A stretch of 64,000 bases of DNA from Solibacillus faecavium (GTDB taxonomy: Bacteria; Bacillota; Bacilli; Bacillales_A; Planococcaceae), in the NCBI RefSeq assembly GCF_014836905.1, contig NZ_JACSPZ010000001.1:1-64000 (forward strand). The letters run 5' to 3'. The position numbers and the translations under genes were made by a program. Shown in pieces: positions 16,501 to 24,652 of this stretch. The notes beneath the pieces were generated by a model. That model searched no databases, was not told the origin of the DNA, and saw only the letters and a program-made list of their open reading frames with translations. The number at the start of each line of letters is the position of its first letter. Position 1 is the first letter of the stretch.

Positions 16501-17420
16501 TATAAGCAAAACAAGTCGAATTCCTTTGATAACTGTGTTAAAAAGGCAATGCCAGCAACGCTATTCCCAACTTGATCGATTGCAGGACCATATATCCCTA
16601 TTCCAATTGGACCTTGTAAGTGCTCAATTGTCCCATTTTTCACAACTGCGATTATCGCTCCGGACACGCCGCTTTTTGCAGGTAACCCAATGAATGCTGC
16701 GAACTTCCCTGATGCATTGTACATTCCGCATGTGAACATTAATGCTTTAGCAATATGAATCACTTCTTTACTACAAGTAGCGGCACTATTTTTACCATTG
16801 GTCGCAAAATAAAGAGCCATTACCGCTAAATCCTCTACATTGACCGATATGGAGCAGAGCTGTAAATATACTTGCAATGCTTCCTCTACGTCTGATTTTA
16901 AAAAGCCATTTGCCTGCAAAATATAGGCAATCGCACGGTTGTAATCGGCTGCATGATATTCTGATAAATATACTTCGTTGTCGATGTGTACTTTCTTCCC
17001 GATTATTTTCTCTAAAAATAATGTTACTGATTTCACCTTTTCGTGCATTGTTTCCCCTGGTAATAAAGAGGCTACTGTAATTGCACCTGCATTAATCATC
17101 GGGTTAAATGGCTTATTATTGTGACTTTCTAAACGGACGATAGAATCAAAGGAATCCCCTGTAGGTTCCACATCAACATAACGCATAATTTCCTTGATCC
17201 CGTGGTGGTTCATTGCCACCATAAAACTAAATACCTTTACTACACTTTGAAGTGTAAAAAGTTGAGTACATTCCCCAAAAACGATCTTATCTTCCATTGA
17301 TACTAAACTAACAGCAAAAGCATTCGGATCGGCCGTAGCAAGAGCCGGGATATATGTCGCAACCTTCCCTTTAGCCGTCATCTGTGCAGCATACTCATAA
17401 ATTCCCTGTAATTTTTTCAT
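16500..17420 (-). CDS. glsA: Glutaminase A
   Basis: A 306-residue serine-dependent glutaminase of the beta-lactamase-like fold that converts glutamine to glutamate and ammonia. The catalytic SxxK is in FTLQSVVKVFS near residue 60. NPMINAGAI and a GLPAKSGVSG segment are further family marks. The length is usual (304-310). The ATG at 17420 has no good ribosome site. The best one (AGAGAGGTGAG) lies about 25 nt further upstream with an in-frame TAG between, so the true start is uncertain. It stands alone, convergent with the cobalamin-controlled gene. Confidence 0.93.
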   Translation of the reverse strand: MKKLQGIYEYAAQMTAKGKVATYIPALATADPNAFAVSLVSMEDKIVFGECTQLFTLQSVVKVFSFMVAMNHHGIKEIMRYVDVEPTGDSFDSIVRLESHNNKPFNPMINAGAITVASLLPGETMHEKVKSVTLFLEKIIGKKVHIDNEVYLSEYHAADYNRAIAYILQANGFLKSDVEEALQVYLQLCSISVNVEDLAVMALYFATNGKNSAATCSKEVIHIAKALMFTCGMYNASGKFAAFIGLPAKSGVSGAIIAVVKNGTIEHLQGPIGIGIYGPAIDQVGNSVAGIAFLTQLSKEFDLFCL

Positions 17421-17742
17421 TGAAGCTAATCGTGAAAACTAGCTGCTCACCTCTCTATGCATAAACTATCCTTTTCAATTAATTATTCTTTCCCAATTTG
17501 TCGGTTATTATATTGTATAATTTCTACAAATGAAGTTGGCCGAAAACAGGCTCTTTAAGAGTTGATCCAAGCAAGGGTTGATTCAATAAATTTAGGAAAT
17601 ATGAGAGGTTATGGAATAAGGTCATTAAGAAAGTTAGAATATAGTTAATATTATCTATCTATTCTCCGGTCATTATATTGATATAATAAAGTGACTTAGT
17701 AAAAAACTATATAATATAAATTAACTAGGGGGATTATTTTAC
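17421..17742. other. Gene-free stretch between divergent glsA and a small membrane gene
   Basis: AT-rich DNA with several TATAAT-like hexamers (for example near 17516 on the minus strand and 17690 on the plus strand), probably holding both promoters. No clear -35 partners, repeats or short genes are seen. Confidence 0.4.
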
Positions 17743-17979
17743 TTGAATAATACAAATCCACTTCAAAAAAAATGGGTCGTATTAATCGCTGCATTAATTA
17801 TGTTGTTTTTTTCTTTAAAGGACTTTGATTTCTCCGAATTAGAAAAGTTCTCATTTAAAGATATGTTGCCAATCATTTTGATAACAGCTTTTATTTTTTT
17901 ATTAAAAACAAGTATATTTTCTGTTATCTTGTTAAGTATAAAGAAATTATGGAGTAAATTATCTAAAAAAAACGAGTGA
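17743..17979 (+). CDS. Small two-segment membrane protein
   Basis: A 78-residue protein with two hydrophobic segments (about residues 11-25 and 41-67), joined by an acidic/aromatic linker and ending in a lysine-rich tail. No family is recognised. The TTG start at 17743 has an AGGGGG ribosome site ten bases upstream. It is monocistronic, with a terminator at 18016. It could be a membrane stress or accessory protein, but nothing in the sequence says so. Confidence 0.6.
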   Translation: MNNTNPLQKKWVVLIAALIMLFFSLKDFDFSELEKFSFKDMLPIILITAFIFLLKTSIFSVILLSIKKLWSKLSKKNE

Positions 17980-18015
17980 TAATCTTTCCAAATAAAAGCA
18001 TAGGAACACATCCAG

Positions 18016-18054
18016 AAGGCACAACCGTTGATTTAGAAGCGATTGTGCCTTTTT
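18016..18054 (+). terminator. Intrinsic terminator after the small membrane gene
   Basis: A stem AAGGCACAA/TTGTGCCTT with a T-run follows the 78-residue gene. Confidence 0.75.
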
Positions 18055-18251
18055 CGTTGGGGAATTGTTTATACGCTGTTTTATGCACTTTTATTAAAAG
18101 TCAGTTATAGCAACAGGTTGGGAGAATTTTGAGTAAAGCTGCACAAATGGTGTTATTGAATAAAATCCGGTATATTAATGCTAATTAGAGTGTCATTTAC
18201 ATTATCTTTTTCTCTCTATCAACTGAAGCCGTTACCCATAAATCACAGTCT

Positions 18252-19238
18252 TTATAAATCCTTCCACGTTTCATATTGTATAGTACAATTACGCCCTTTA
18301 CGCTTGGCTTCATAAAGTGCCTCGTCTGCATGTTCAAAGATGGATATTTCGGTATCGTCTTCTTGAAAAGTAGCACAGCCTATACTTACCGTCAGCATTC
18401 CTATTGTCGGCCAAATCGTTTGCTCCAGCCTTTTATTTAGATTTTGGGCAAGTTGAAATGCTTCTTCTTCAGCAGTTTCACCTAATAATAATACAAACTC
18501 TTCCCCGCCAAATCTTGCAACTGTATCATTTTCACGTGCCACAGTATTTAAAATCAACCCCAATTGAGCCAATACTAGATCCCCAATTGCATGGCCATGC
18601 TTATCATTGACTTGCTTAAAATGGTCAATATCCATTACAAGTAGAGAGAACGGCACACTATTTTGGCGATATTTCTCCACATAATCTGTAAGCTGCTGTT
18701 GGAAAAAGCGGCGATTCGCAATCCCCGTTAAATTATCCGTATTGGAAATTTTCGTAAGTTCCTCATTCATACTAAGTAATTGTTCTTGTTTATTTTCAAT
18801 TTCCTTATTAATCCGATGAAGATGCTCATAAGCAATTGTTTTTTCCTTATAAGCCTCTTCCAGCATTAATTTAGCTTGGCGAACTTCACGCTCATGGTCA
18901 ATCCTTTTTTTCATTGGCATAAAAACGATAGATACTAATGCTGCATCATCCAACTGAATCTCTTTTGCATTAACTAAGCATGGAATAGTGTGACCTTCTG
19001 AACTTTGTACATGAATAAACAGTTCATCTACAAAATGATAGATCGACATATTCGGATAAAGATAGGAATGAAAAATTAATTTACTGCTTGCAGAAAATAA
19101 TTTTTCTATATGCTTTCCGATTAAGTCCTCACGTTTATAATTCGTCCAGTTTAAAAGTGTTTCATTTATATCCGTAATCACATATTGTAAATCCGTTTCC
19201 ATATATCCACAAGGTAATTGAAATAATCGACTATCCAT
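18252..19238 (-). CDS. PAS-GGDEF diguanylate cyclase paired with RsbQ
   Basis: A 328-residue cytoplasmic protein. An N-terminal PAS domain (about residues 1-110), a coiled coil (about 110-160) and a GGDEF domain follow in order. The active-site loop is GGEEF near residue 241, compatible with c-di-GMP synthesis, and an RxxD inhibitory site (REND) lies five residues before it. The gene follows the RsbQ-like hydrolase by 14 bp. In B. subtilis RsbQ works with RsbP, a PAS-coiled coil-PP2C phosphatase. Here the same sensor layout is joined to a cyclase instead. I infer that the hydrolase-PAS module senses a small molecule or energy state and sets c-di-GMP. Confidence 0.9.
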   Translation of the reverse strand: MDSRLFQLPCGYMETDLQYVITDINETLLNWTNYKREDLIGKHIEKLFSASSKLIFHSYLYPNMSIYHFVDELFIHVQSSEGHTIPCLVNAKEIQLDDAALVSIVFMPMKKRIDHEREVRQAKLMLEEAYKEKTIAYEHLHRINKEIENKQEQLLSMNEELTKISNTDNLTGIANRRFFQQQLTDYVEKYRQNSVPFSLLVMDIDHFKQVNDKHGHAIGDLVLAQLGLILNTVARENDTVARFGGEEFVLLLGETAEEEAFQLAQNLNKRLEQTIWPTIGMLTVSIGCATFQEDDTEISIFEHADEALYEAKRKGRNCTIQYETWKDL

Positions 19239-19252
19239 TTATCATTTCGCTC

Positions 19253-20056
19253 CTATCCTCGCTTTAAATACTGTAAAATGATTTCTGCAGTTAAATTTGG
19301 ATCACTTAAATGCGGATAATGACCTCTCGTATTTAAGATTACTAATTCACTGTCCGTTATATGCTCATTTAAATAGTCCCCTACTTCAATCGGGACAATG
19401 CTATCATTTGCGCATTGCAATAATAAAGTAGGTATTTGCAGTTCACCTAATTGATGACGATAATCACTAAAGAAAGTTACTTCGGCAAATTGGCGAGCAA
19501 TACTAGGGTTCGTCGAAACGAAAGTTCTTTCAAGCGTTTTAGTCAAATATGAATCTTTGGACTGGTCCATTGCCATCGGGGCCATATAACTTGCCCAGCC
19601 TTCAAAATTCATTTCCATCGTCTCTAGCAGCTCTTCAATTTCACTACGGCTAAAGCCACCTGTATAACTTCCATCATTTAAATAGCATGGGGATGGGCCA
19701 ATCATAATTAATTTTGAAAAATACTGTGGCTTTTTTATTGCTGCGAGCATACCAATCATAGAACTTATGGAATGCCCAATAAAAATAATATTTTTCAGAT
19801 CAAAAGCTTCTATAACATCGATTACATCTTGCGCGTACCCATCTAAACTATTGTATTTTATAGAATCGTACGCTAAAATGTCCGATTTCCCTGCACCAAC
19901 ATAATCAAATAAAATAATTTTATATGCATCTTTCAAATAAGTCGTTAAAGAATGCCATAACGATTGATCGCATCCGAACCCATGGCCAAATAATAATACT
20001 TGCTCCCCTTTCCCTAATATTGTCACATTATTTCTCTCTGCAATATTGATCATCAT
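19253..20056 (-). CDS. RsbQ-like alpha/beta hydrolase (sensor partner)
   Basis: A protein of about 267 residues of the RsbQ/KAI2-D14 group of alpha/beta hydrolases. HGFGCDQSLW is the oxyanion region, GHSISSM the nucleophile elbow, and NTRGHYPHLSDP holds the histidine; the acid is probably in CANDSIVP. In B. subtilis RsbQ is needed for RsbP to activate SigB under energy stress, probably by producing or binding a small ligand. The start at 20056 is chosen because AAAGGTGAG lies just before ATGATG; the longer GTG frame contains that site. Its partner downstream is a PAS-GGDEF protein, not a phosphatase, so a SigB role is not implied. Confidence 0.88.
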   Translation of the reverse strand: MMINIAERNNVTILGKGEQVLLFGHGFGCDQSLWHSLTTYLKDAYKIILFDYVGAGKSDILAYDSIKYNSLDGYAQDVIDVIEAFDLKNIIFIGHSISSMIGMLAAIKKPQYFSKLIMIGPSPCYLNDGSYTGGFSRSEIEELLETMEMNFEGWASYMAPMAMDQSKDSYLTKTLERTFVSTNPSIARQFAEVTFFSDYRHQLGELQIPTLLLQCANDSIVPIEVGDYLNEHITDSELVILNTRGHYPHLSDPNLTAEIILQYLKRG

Positions 20057-20128
20057 AATCTCACCTTTAAATAGTAATGACACTTAATAATATGTAATAT
20101 TTTCCAACAAATTTCTATAATAACAATG

Positions 20129-20160
20129 AAAAAAGCGCTTTGTCAAGATGACATTGCGCT
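20129..20160 (-). terminator. Terminator of the 26-residue peptide gene
   Basis: On the minus strand AGCGC...GCGCT with an inner GTCA/TGAC pairing is followed by six Ts. It separates the peptide gene from rsbQ. Confidence 0.8.
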
Positions 20161-20194
20161 GAATAAATTTTATTTTAAGTAAAGATTTTGTGCA

Positions 20195-20275
20195 TTATTT
20201 TGCGACATTTTTTAAAACAAAGTTTCCAATCGATAAATAAACAATTACTGTTGCTCCAACTAACGCATACAACAT
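20195..20275 (-). CDS. 26-residue membrane peptide with Fur-like box
   Basis: ATG 20275 follows AAGGCGGTG and encodes 26 residues: one hydrophobic segment (LVGATVIVYLSIGNFVL) and a basic end (KNVAK). The gene has a full transcription unit of its own: promoter TTGACG-17-TATAAT, a Fur-like palindrome at the start region, and a terminator after the stop. This makes a real gene likely despite its size. I know no homologue. If the box is Fur-bound, the peptide is made under iron limitation and may adjust a membrane complex or transporter; that is inference. Confidence 0.65.
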   Translation of the reverse strand: MLYALVGATVIVYLSIGNFVLKNVAK

Positions 20276-20295
20276 TTTACACACCGCCTTAACTA

Positions 20296-20312
20296 TTGAT
20301 AACAATTATCAA
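20296..20312. promoter_or_regulatory. Fur-like box
   Basis: TTGATAACAATTATCAA is a 17-bp near-palindrome around one central base, with one mismatch between arms. It fits the 7-1-7 Fur consensus TGATAATNATTATCA with one difference and lies just downstream of the -10 box of the peptide gene. Confidence 0.7.
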
Positions 20313-20316
20313 TTTC

Positions 20317-20345
20317 ATTATAAATCGTTTCAATTTTAGCGTCAA
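20317..20345 (-). promoter_or_regulatory. SigA promoter of the 26-residue peptide gene
   Basis: On the minus strand TTGACG (20340-20345) and a perfect TATAAT (20317-20322) are exactly 17 bp apart. Confidence 0.85.
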
Positions 20346-20429
20346 TGCCCTTTCTTTTGGATTTCCTGTATACATATACTAAAGTAACATGTTAATATGT
20401 ATTAAAAGTCATGGTAAGGGGGAAATCAT

Positions 20430-20897
20430 TTGAGTACTTCTAAGCATATTCAAACTATCTTGAATGGTACAATCCATTCATTAAAATCCATTATACCTGT
20501 GAATATAGATGTAAAATCTCCTTCGATTGCAACAGAACCTTACGAACAAAAAGAAATGGGTGTACTTATAGGATTAGTCGGTGATTTAAAAGGTCGTGTT
20601 ATTATAGATGGTTCGCCTGAAATTTTCGGTTCGATTGGCTCAGCGATGTTTGGCATGCCTTTGGAAGGTCCGATGCTGGAGTCATTTACGGGTGAGCTAG
20701 GAAATATGATTGCTGGTAATTTATGTACATATGCAGGACAATATGAATTGGAACTTGATATTACTCCTCCTACAGTGATGGTAGGTCATACGAAATTATA
20801 TGGGTTCCAGCAAGCATTCACAATACCTGCAACAATAGAAGGTATAGGAGACATTATAATCCTCTACACAATTGATGATGAAGAAGAGGAAGAATAA
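20430..20897 (+). CDS. cheX: CheX-type CheY-P phosphatase
   Basis: A 155-residue protein of the CheX/CheC/FliY phosphatase group. The single ExxN active motif is Glu89-Leu-Gly-Asn92 within TGELGNMIAGN. Two such residues dephosphorylate CheY-P in studied CheX, and CheX acts as a dimer. The C-terminal SxxxLYT-like end (IIILYTID) and the acidic tail are also typical. The TTG start at 20430 follows AAGGGGGAAATC. It is monocistronic, away from any che operon, with a strong terminator behind it. It may act on a CheY-like response regulator rather than on motility only. Confidence 0.88.
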   Translation: MSTSKHIQTILNGTIHSLKSIIPVNIDVKSPSIATEPYEQKEMGVLIGLVGDLKGRVIIDGSPEIFGSIGSAMFGMPLEGPMLESFTGELGNMIAGNLCTYAGQYELELDITPPTVMVGHTKLYGFQQAFTIPATIEGIGDIIILYTIDDEEEEE

Positions 20898-20900
20898 TAG

Positions 20901-20933
20901 ACCTATCCACTGAAAAGAGTGGATAGGTTTTTT
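20901..20933. terminator. Bidirectional terminator after cheX
   Basis: A perfect 11-bp stem ACCTATCCACT/AGTGGATAGGT with a T-run on the plus strand. Its end touches the stop codon of the convergent gene at 20932. Confidence 0.9.
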
Positions 20934-21843
20934 AGATAAACAATACAAACAGAATCACGTTTATCATAAAAATTCTTTGTATATCATGTTTCCAATTTGG
21001 TTGTTGTTTTTTTATTAAAATGTGTAAATAAATAGTAGCTGAAATAAAAAAAGTAAATATTAATAACAACATCAGCAAATGATTTACACCAATCCATTCA
21101 TTCATTTGGTGGATACTAATAAATGTAAGTACTAAACAAGTTAAATTAATAATCGGTGAGGTTTTTTCCTTTACTCCTCTCCTTTTTGATTTAATCGCTG
21201 CATAAACAAATAATAATAATAAAATTGTCAGTAACCCAATTTTCCAAGGCGGAAAATCATTTTTTCCAATATATATATGCAACCAGTAGGTATGAAATTG
21301 TTCATGGCTTTGTTCTGGTAATTTAATTTGCATCATGGTATTCGGATTAACAAAAAATGAGTTCCCATCGTCATTAATCTCCTTTAAATATACACTCCCC
21401 CCATTTTCTAATTGAAATAAATAATTTGTTGAATCTGTATAGTTTGTTAATTCCCCACTAAAAGATGACCATTCACTATTTTTAAATAACAGCTCAAATT
21501 CATTTAATATAGCGGGATCAGTGGTAGATAATTTATCAGTATAAAAGGGTGAAGTTAAGTTGTACATTCGATCAGCACGTTTACTGTAAAGGTAGTAGGC
21601 TTTCGTTACTTCCCCAAGCTCGAAATTTGTTGATTGTTGCGGCTGTATAGATTTAGGAAACTCTATAATTATTTGGGAAAATACAAATAGTAATAATCCA
21701 AAGAGCACGAGTGTTACACTATACGTAAACTTTTGCTTTTTCATGTAATCTTTATTTCGCTTATTTAATTTTAGAAGTTGGCTATTCTTAGTTTCTTCAT
21801 CAAGGCTTTTTCTCTGTAATGATCTTAATTTTGAATCAAGCAT
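20932..21843 (-). CDS. Membrane protein coupled to an ECF sigma factor (possible anti-sigma)
   Basis: A 303-residue protein. A cytoplasmic N-terminus of about 40 residues is rich in Lys, Arg and Leu. One membrane segment follows (about 43-63), then an extracytoplasmic part of about 140 residues (65-205), and three more hydrophobic segments at the C-terminus. I recognise no zinc anti-sigma motif (HxxxCxxC is absent). The start overlaps the sigma gene by 8 bp, so the two are translationally coupled. The position and topology (cytoplasmic tail, external sensor) suggest an anti-sigma factor or regulator of that sigma. This is inference from context. Confidence 0.65.
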   Translation of the reverse strand: MLDSKLRSLQRKSLDEETKNSQLLKLNKRNKDYMKKQKFTYSVTLVLFGLLLFVFSQIIIEFPKSIQPQQSTNFELGEVTKAYYLYSKRADRMYNLTSPFYTDKLSTTDPAILNEFELLFKNSEWSSFSGELTNYTDSTNYLFQLENGGSVYLKEINDDGNSFFVNPNTMMQIKLPEQSHEQFHTYWLHIYIGKNDFPPWKIGLLTILLLLFVYAAIKSKRRGVKEKTSPIINLTCLVLTFISIHQMNEWIGVNHLLMLLLIFTFFISATIYLHILIKKQQPNWKHDIQRIFMINVILFVLFI

Positions 21844-22333
21844 CTCGCTCCCCTCCTAGCAGCTCAGTCATTTTTTTCATCCCGCGCTCTGTGGCATTTT
21901 TTACTTTTGCCTCTGTCCATCCTAATATTTGAGCACTTTCTATAATTGAAAATTGTTCAATTTTACGTAATACAATTGCTTCACGGTAATGGTGAGGGAG
22001 CTTTCCTAATGCTTCATAAAGCTCATAATGCTCATTTTTTGCTTGAAGCCAATGTTCTGGGGAATATGTATAGTCGATTTGTTCATGCTCATGTAGAAAC
22101 GGGATAAATTTCAATAATCTTTTACGGCGAAAATGGTCGTAAACAAGATTGCGCGCAATTTTTGAGAGCCAAGTTTTTTCGCTAGATTGACCACGGAATT
22201 TAGATCGGCTATTAATCGCTTTCAAAAAGGTTTCCTGTGTCAAATCCTTAGCCAGCTCATCATCACCAACTAAAAAATAAATAAAATGATAAATGCTATC
22301 ACTATATTTGACGTACATACGTTCAATCGGCAA
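21836..22333 (-). CDS. ECF-type RNA polymerase sigma factor
   Basis: A protein of about 165 residues with regions sigma2 (YSDSIYHFIYFLVGDDELAK and DLTQETFLKA) and sigma4 (LPHHYREAIVLRKIEQFSII, then TEAKVKNATERGMKKM). It resembles the SigX/SigV/SigW group. The frame starts at 22387 (GTG), but AAGGAGGTGG lies eight bases before a TTG at 22333, which is the better start. The downstream gene overlaps by 8 bp and encodes a membrane protein, as usual for sigma/anti-sigma pairs. No ECF-type promoter could be identified with confidence. Confidence 0.88.
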   Translation of the reverse strand: MPIERMYVKYSDSIYHFIYFLVGDDELAKDLTQETFLKAINSRSKFRGQSSEKTWLSKIARNLVYDHFRRKRLLKFIPFLHEHEQIDYTYSPEHWLQAKNEHYELYEALGKLPHHYREAIVLRKIEQFSIIESAQILGWTEAKVKNATERGMKKMTELLGGERDA

Positions 22334-22448
22334 TTTACTTCCCACCTCCTTATTCATATAGACGGACGGATATTGTTTTTGACTCACTTTATTTTAACAA
22401 AATTGAAATTTATTACAGCTCCAGAAAAGTGGAGTTATTCAAATTAAA

Positions 22449-22637
22449 AATAAGCGGAAAATTTACCCTTATTTAAAAATCACTCCTACTTTTAAGGAGA
22501 ATAAGGGGAGATTTTCCGTTTATGTAATGAAAATTTGATCATTTTACGTACATTTAAGCTTAATAAGCGGAATTTCTACCTCTATTTGGGCTGTTTTTCA
22601 ATCTAAAATTAAAATAAGGGGAATTTCTCCGTCTATT
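22449..22637. repeat. Four-unit quasi-palindrome array (copy B)
   Basis: Units start at 22449, 22500, 22562 and 22613 (steps 51, 62, 51), each about 24-25 bp of the type AATAAGCGGAA...TTTACCCTTATT. Read in reverse this has the spacing of the array at 15385-15574, and the DNA between units 3 and 4 also matches that array's first interval. Confidence 0.85.
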
Positions 22638-22659
22638 TCTATCCAGAAAATACACATAC

Positions 22660-22689
22660 AAAAAACCCGCTCGAATGCTCGAACGGGTT
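22660..22689 (-). terminator. Intrinsic terminator after ypvA
   Basis: On the minus strand AACCCGTTCGA-gcat-TCGAGCGGGTT (one mismatch) is followed by six Ts, seven bp past the helicase stop. Confidence 0.9.
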
Positions 22690-22696
22690 AAAAATA

Positions 22697-24598
22697 TTAT
22701 TGTGGCTCTACTGCCAAAATGTCTACAAAGTCTGATTTCACTTTAACTTCTTCATCGTTTAATAAAATATGAATATCACCATGGTCATTCGAAGTACGAA
22801 TTAAACGGCCCATTCCTTGTTGAAGACGAAGCTGCATGAATGGCAACTCAACTTCTTCAAATGCATTTTGTGCAAATGAGCGTTTCGCATCAAATAACGG
22901 ATCATGCGGCGGGAATGGTAAATCGAAAATAATAACGCGTGTCAACGCTTCTTCCGGTAAATCCAAACCTTCCCATAAATGATACGAACATAATGCCTGA
23001 ATTTCACCGTTCTGGAATTCACGTACAATTGCAGATAGCTCACGGTCGCCTTCGAATGCAATATTCAGTCGCGTCATTAAACCGACATTAGCTTTAAACT
23101 GATTCATCGCCTGCTTTGATTTAAACAGGATTAGTGTTTGCTTTTCATCTTTAAGAAGCTGTTCTACTTTTGCAACTTTGTCAGTTTGAGAAAGTTCATG
23201 CAAGTAAATTTTCATGACTTCTTCATAATCAAACGGTGAAGGTACACTAAAGCTCTGATATTTTTCGATTCCTAAACTCGCTGCAATATAGCTGAAATCC
23301 TTTTTCACTGATAACGTTGCAGACGAGAATACAATCGGCATTTTTTTCGAGAATAATGTTTCAGATAGAACATCTGTAATAAGGCGTGGCATAATTACTA
23401 ACGTTTCTTCCCCATCAGTATCCTCCAGCCAATCAACCGCATCACCCTGTGCAACAAAAATGCGAATCGCTGCTACATAATGCTCTAAAAATTCTTCAGC
23501 CATGTTGAGCTCATATTCTGGAATCATGTAAAGCTCTGATTCAAATACTAACTCTTCAAGCAGTTGGTCAACATCTGCTATAACACGCTCACCAAATTGA
23601 ATTAGGCGCTCTGATTTAACTATCCGTTTTCTGTCTTCCTCTGACTTAATTACATCCTCACGCAATTGGTCAAAAAACAGCTCGTGATGGTCCTGTAAAT
23701 GCTCCATCGCATATAATGTACGCTCACGCACACCATCTACCATTAAGCGCTCTAGTAATTCTACAATTGTATAAGCTTGAACTTTATATGTTAATGCTTT
23801 TTGAGCAGCATATTCCAGTAAATGTCCTTCATCAAGTACCATCATCGACACTTCCGGTAATAAAGGAAGTTGCCCTTCACGTTCACGGGACTCCTTCGTC
23901 GCTAAATGTTCCATTAAAAAATCTTGGGAACAAATAATTAGGTCTGTCGATTTACGGTAATGGGCACGGTGCAATGTTTGACCGCAACGATTGCGTAAAT
24001 CACAAACAGCACATTGCATAATAGAATTGTAATTCACTTTTTGCCAATCTTCGTCCGTCACTAACGGGTAATCCGAACGCTCTCCATAAGGCTGTACTGC
24101 AATCATACTTCCTTGTGCATACACACCATCCGGAATTGAAAAAGCGATATCATCAATCCAGTCTTCTGTTTCATTTTTTTCCGCTTCTTCAAAACGCTTT
24201 AAACATAAATACTGATCGCGTGATTTTGCAAGACGGACATCAATTTCAAGCTCCAAAACATCGCGAAGTTTATGAATATCGCCGCCTTCTTTTACTAGCT
24301 GATCGATTAATGTTTCATCTGCACAGGCGATTAAAGCTGGTTTCCCTGTATAGCGTGCGTATGAGACAGCAGGTAATAAATAGGCAATTGTCTTCCCTGT
24401 CCCTACACCTGCTTCAGCAAATAATACGTTCTTTTCTTTTAATGCTTGTTCTATTTGGTAAGCCATAAATATTTGTTCGTCACGGCATTCAAAGCCTCGT
24501 TCTGGTAGCTCATCATATAATACGTCACCGAGCCAATCACCTAACGAATCAAAGAAAGTTTTTTCTCTTGATAGTTCAAAAGGTAAAGATTTTCTCAA
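22697..24598 (-). CDS. ypvA: DinG/XPD-like DNA helicase (YpvA type)
   Basis: A 633-residue superfamily 2 helicase. The Walker A is GVGTGKTIAY near residue 60, and the DEAH-type box is DEGH (VLDEGHLLEY). Motif VI is QGMGRLIRTSNDHGD. Four cysteines (CLKRF, then QCAVCDLRNRC) lie between the Walker A and the DEGH, as in the iron-sulfur domain of XPD-like helicases, so a 4Fe-4S cluster is likely. The start is TTG 24598, with GAGGGGGA nine bases upstream. The longer frame would run through a perfect 12-bp hairpin. In B. subtilis ypvA also sits beside ypsC. It probably unwinds damaged or replicating DNA. Confidence 0.87.
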   Translation of the reverse strand: MRKSLPFELSREKTFFDSLGDWLGDVLYDELPERGFECRDEQIFMAYQIEQALKEKNVLFAEAGVGTGKTIAYLLPAVSYARYTGKPALIACADETLIDQLVKEGGDIHKLRDVLELEIDVRLAKSRDQYLCLKRFEEAEKNETEDWIDDIAFSIPDGVYAQGSMIAVQPYGERSDYPLVTDEDWQKVNYNSIMQCAVCDLRNRCGQTLHRAHYRKSTDLIICSQDFLMEHLATKESREREGQLPLLPEVSMMVLDEGHLLEYAAQKALTYKVQAYTIVELLERLMVDGVRERTLYAMEHLQDHHELFFDQLREDVIKSEEDRKRIVKSERLIQFGERVIADVDQLLEELVFESELYMIPEYELNMAEEFLEHYVAAIRIFVAQGDAVDWLEDTDGEETLVIMPRLITDVLSETLFSKKMPIVFSSATLSVKKDFSYIAASLGIEKYQSFSVPSPFDYEEVMKIYLHELSQTDKVAKVEQLLKDEKQTLILFKSKQAMNQFKANVGLMTRLNIAFEGDRELSAIVREFQNGEIQALCSYHLWEGLDLPEEALTRVIIFDLPFPPHDPLFDAKRSFAQNAFEEVELPFMQLRLQQGMGRLIRTSNDHGDIHILLNDEEVKVKSDFVDILAVEPQ

Positions 24599-24622
24599 AT
24601 GGATGTTCCCCCTCAATATGAA

Positions 24623-24652
24623 GCGGAAGGAATGATCACCCATTCCTTCCGC
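24623..24652 (-). promoter_or_regulatory. Hairpin in the ypvA 5' leader
   Basis: A perfect 12-bp stem GCGGAAGGAATG/CATTCCTTCCGC with a 6-nt loop lies about 14 nt before the ypvA ribosome site. There is no T-run on either side, so it is not a simple terminator. It may affect translation or mRNA stability. Confidence 0.5.

Noticed and set aside
24623-24652. Intrinsic terminator
   Set aside because: No T-run follows the stem on either strand, and it lies in the leader of ypvA rather than after a gene.
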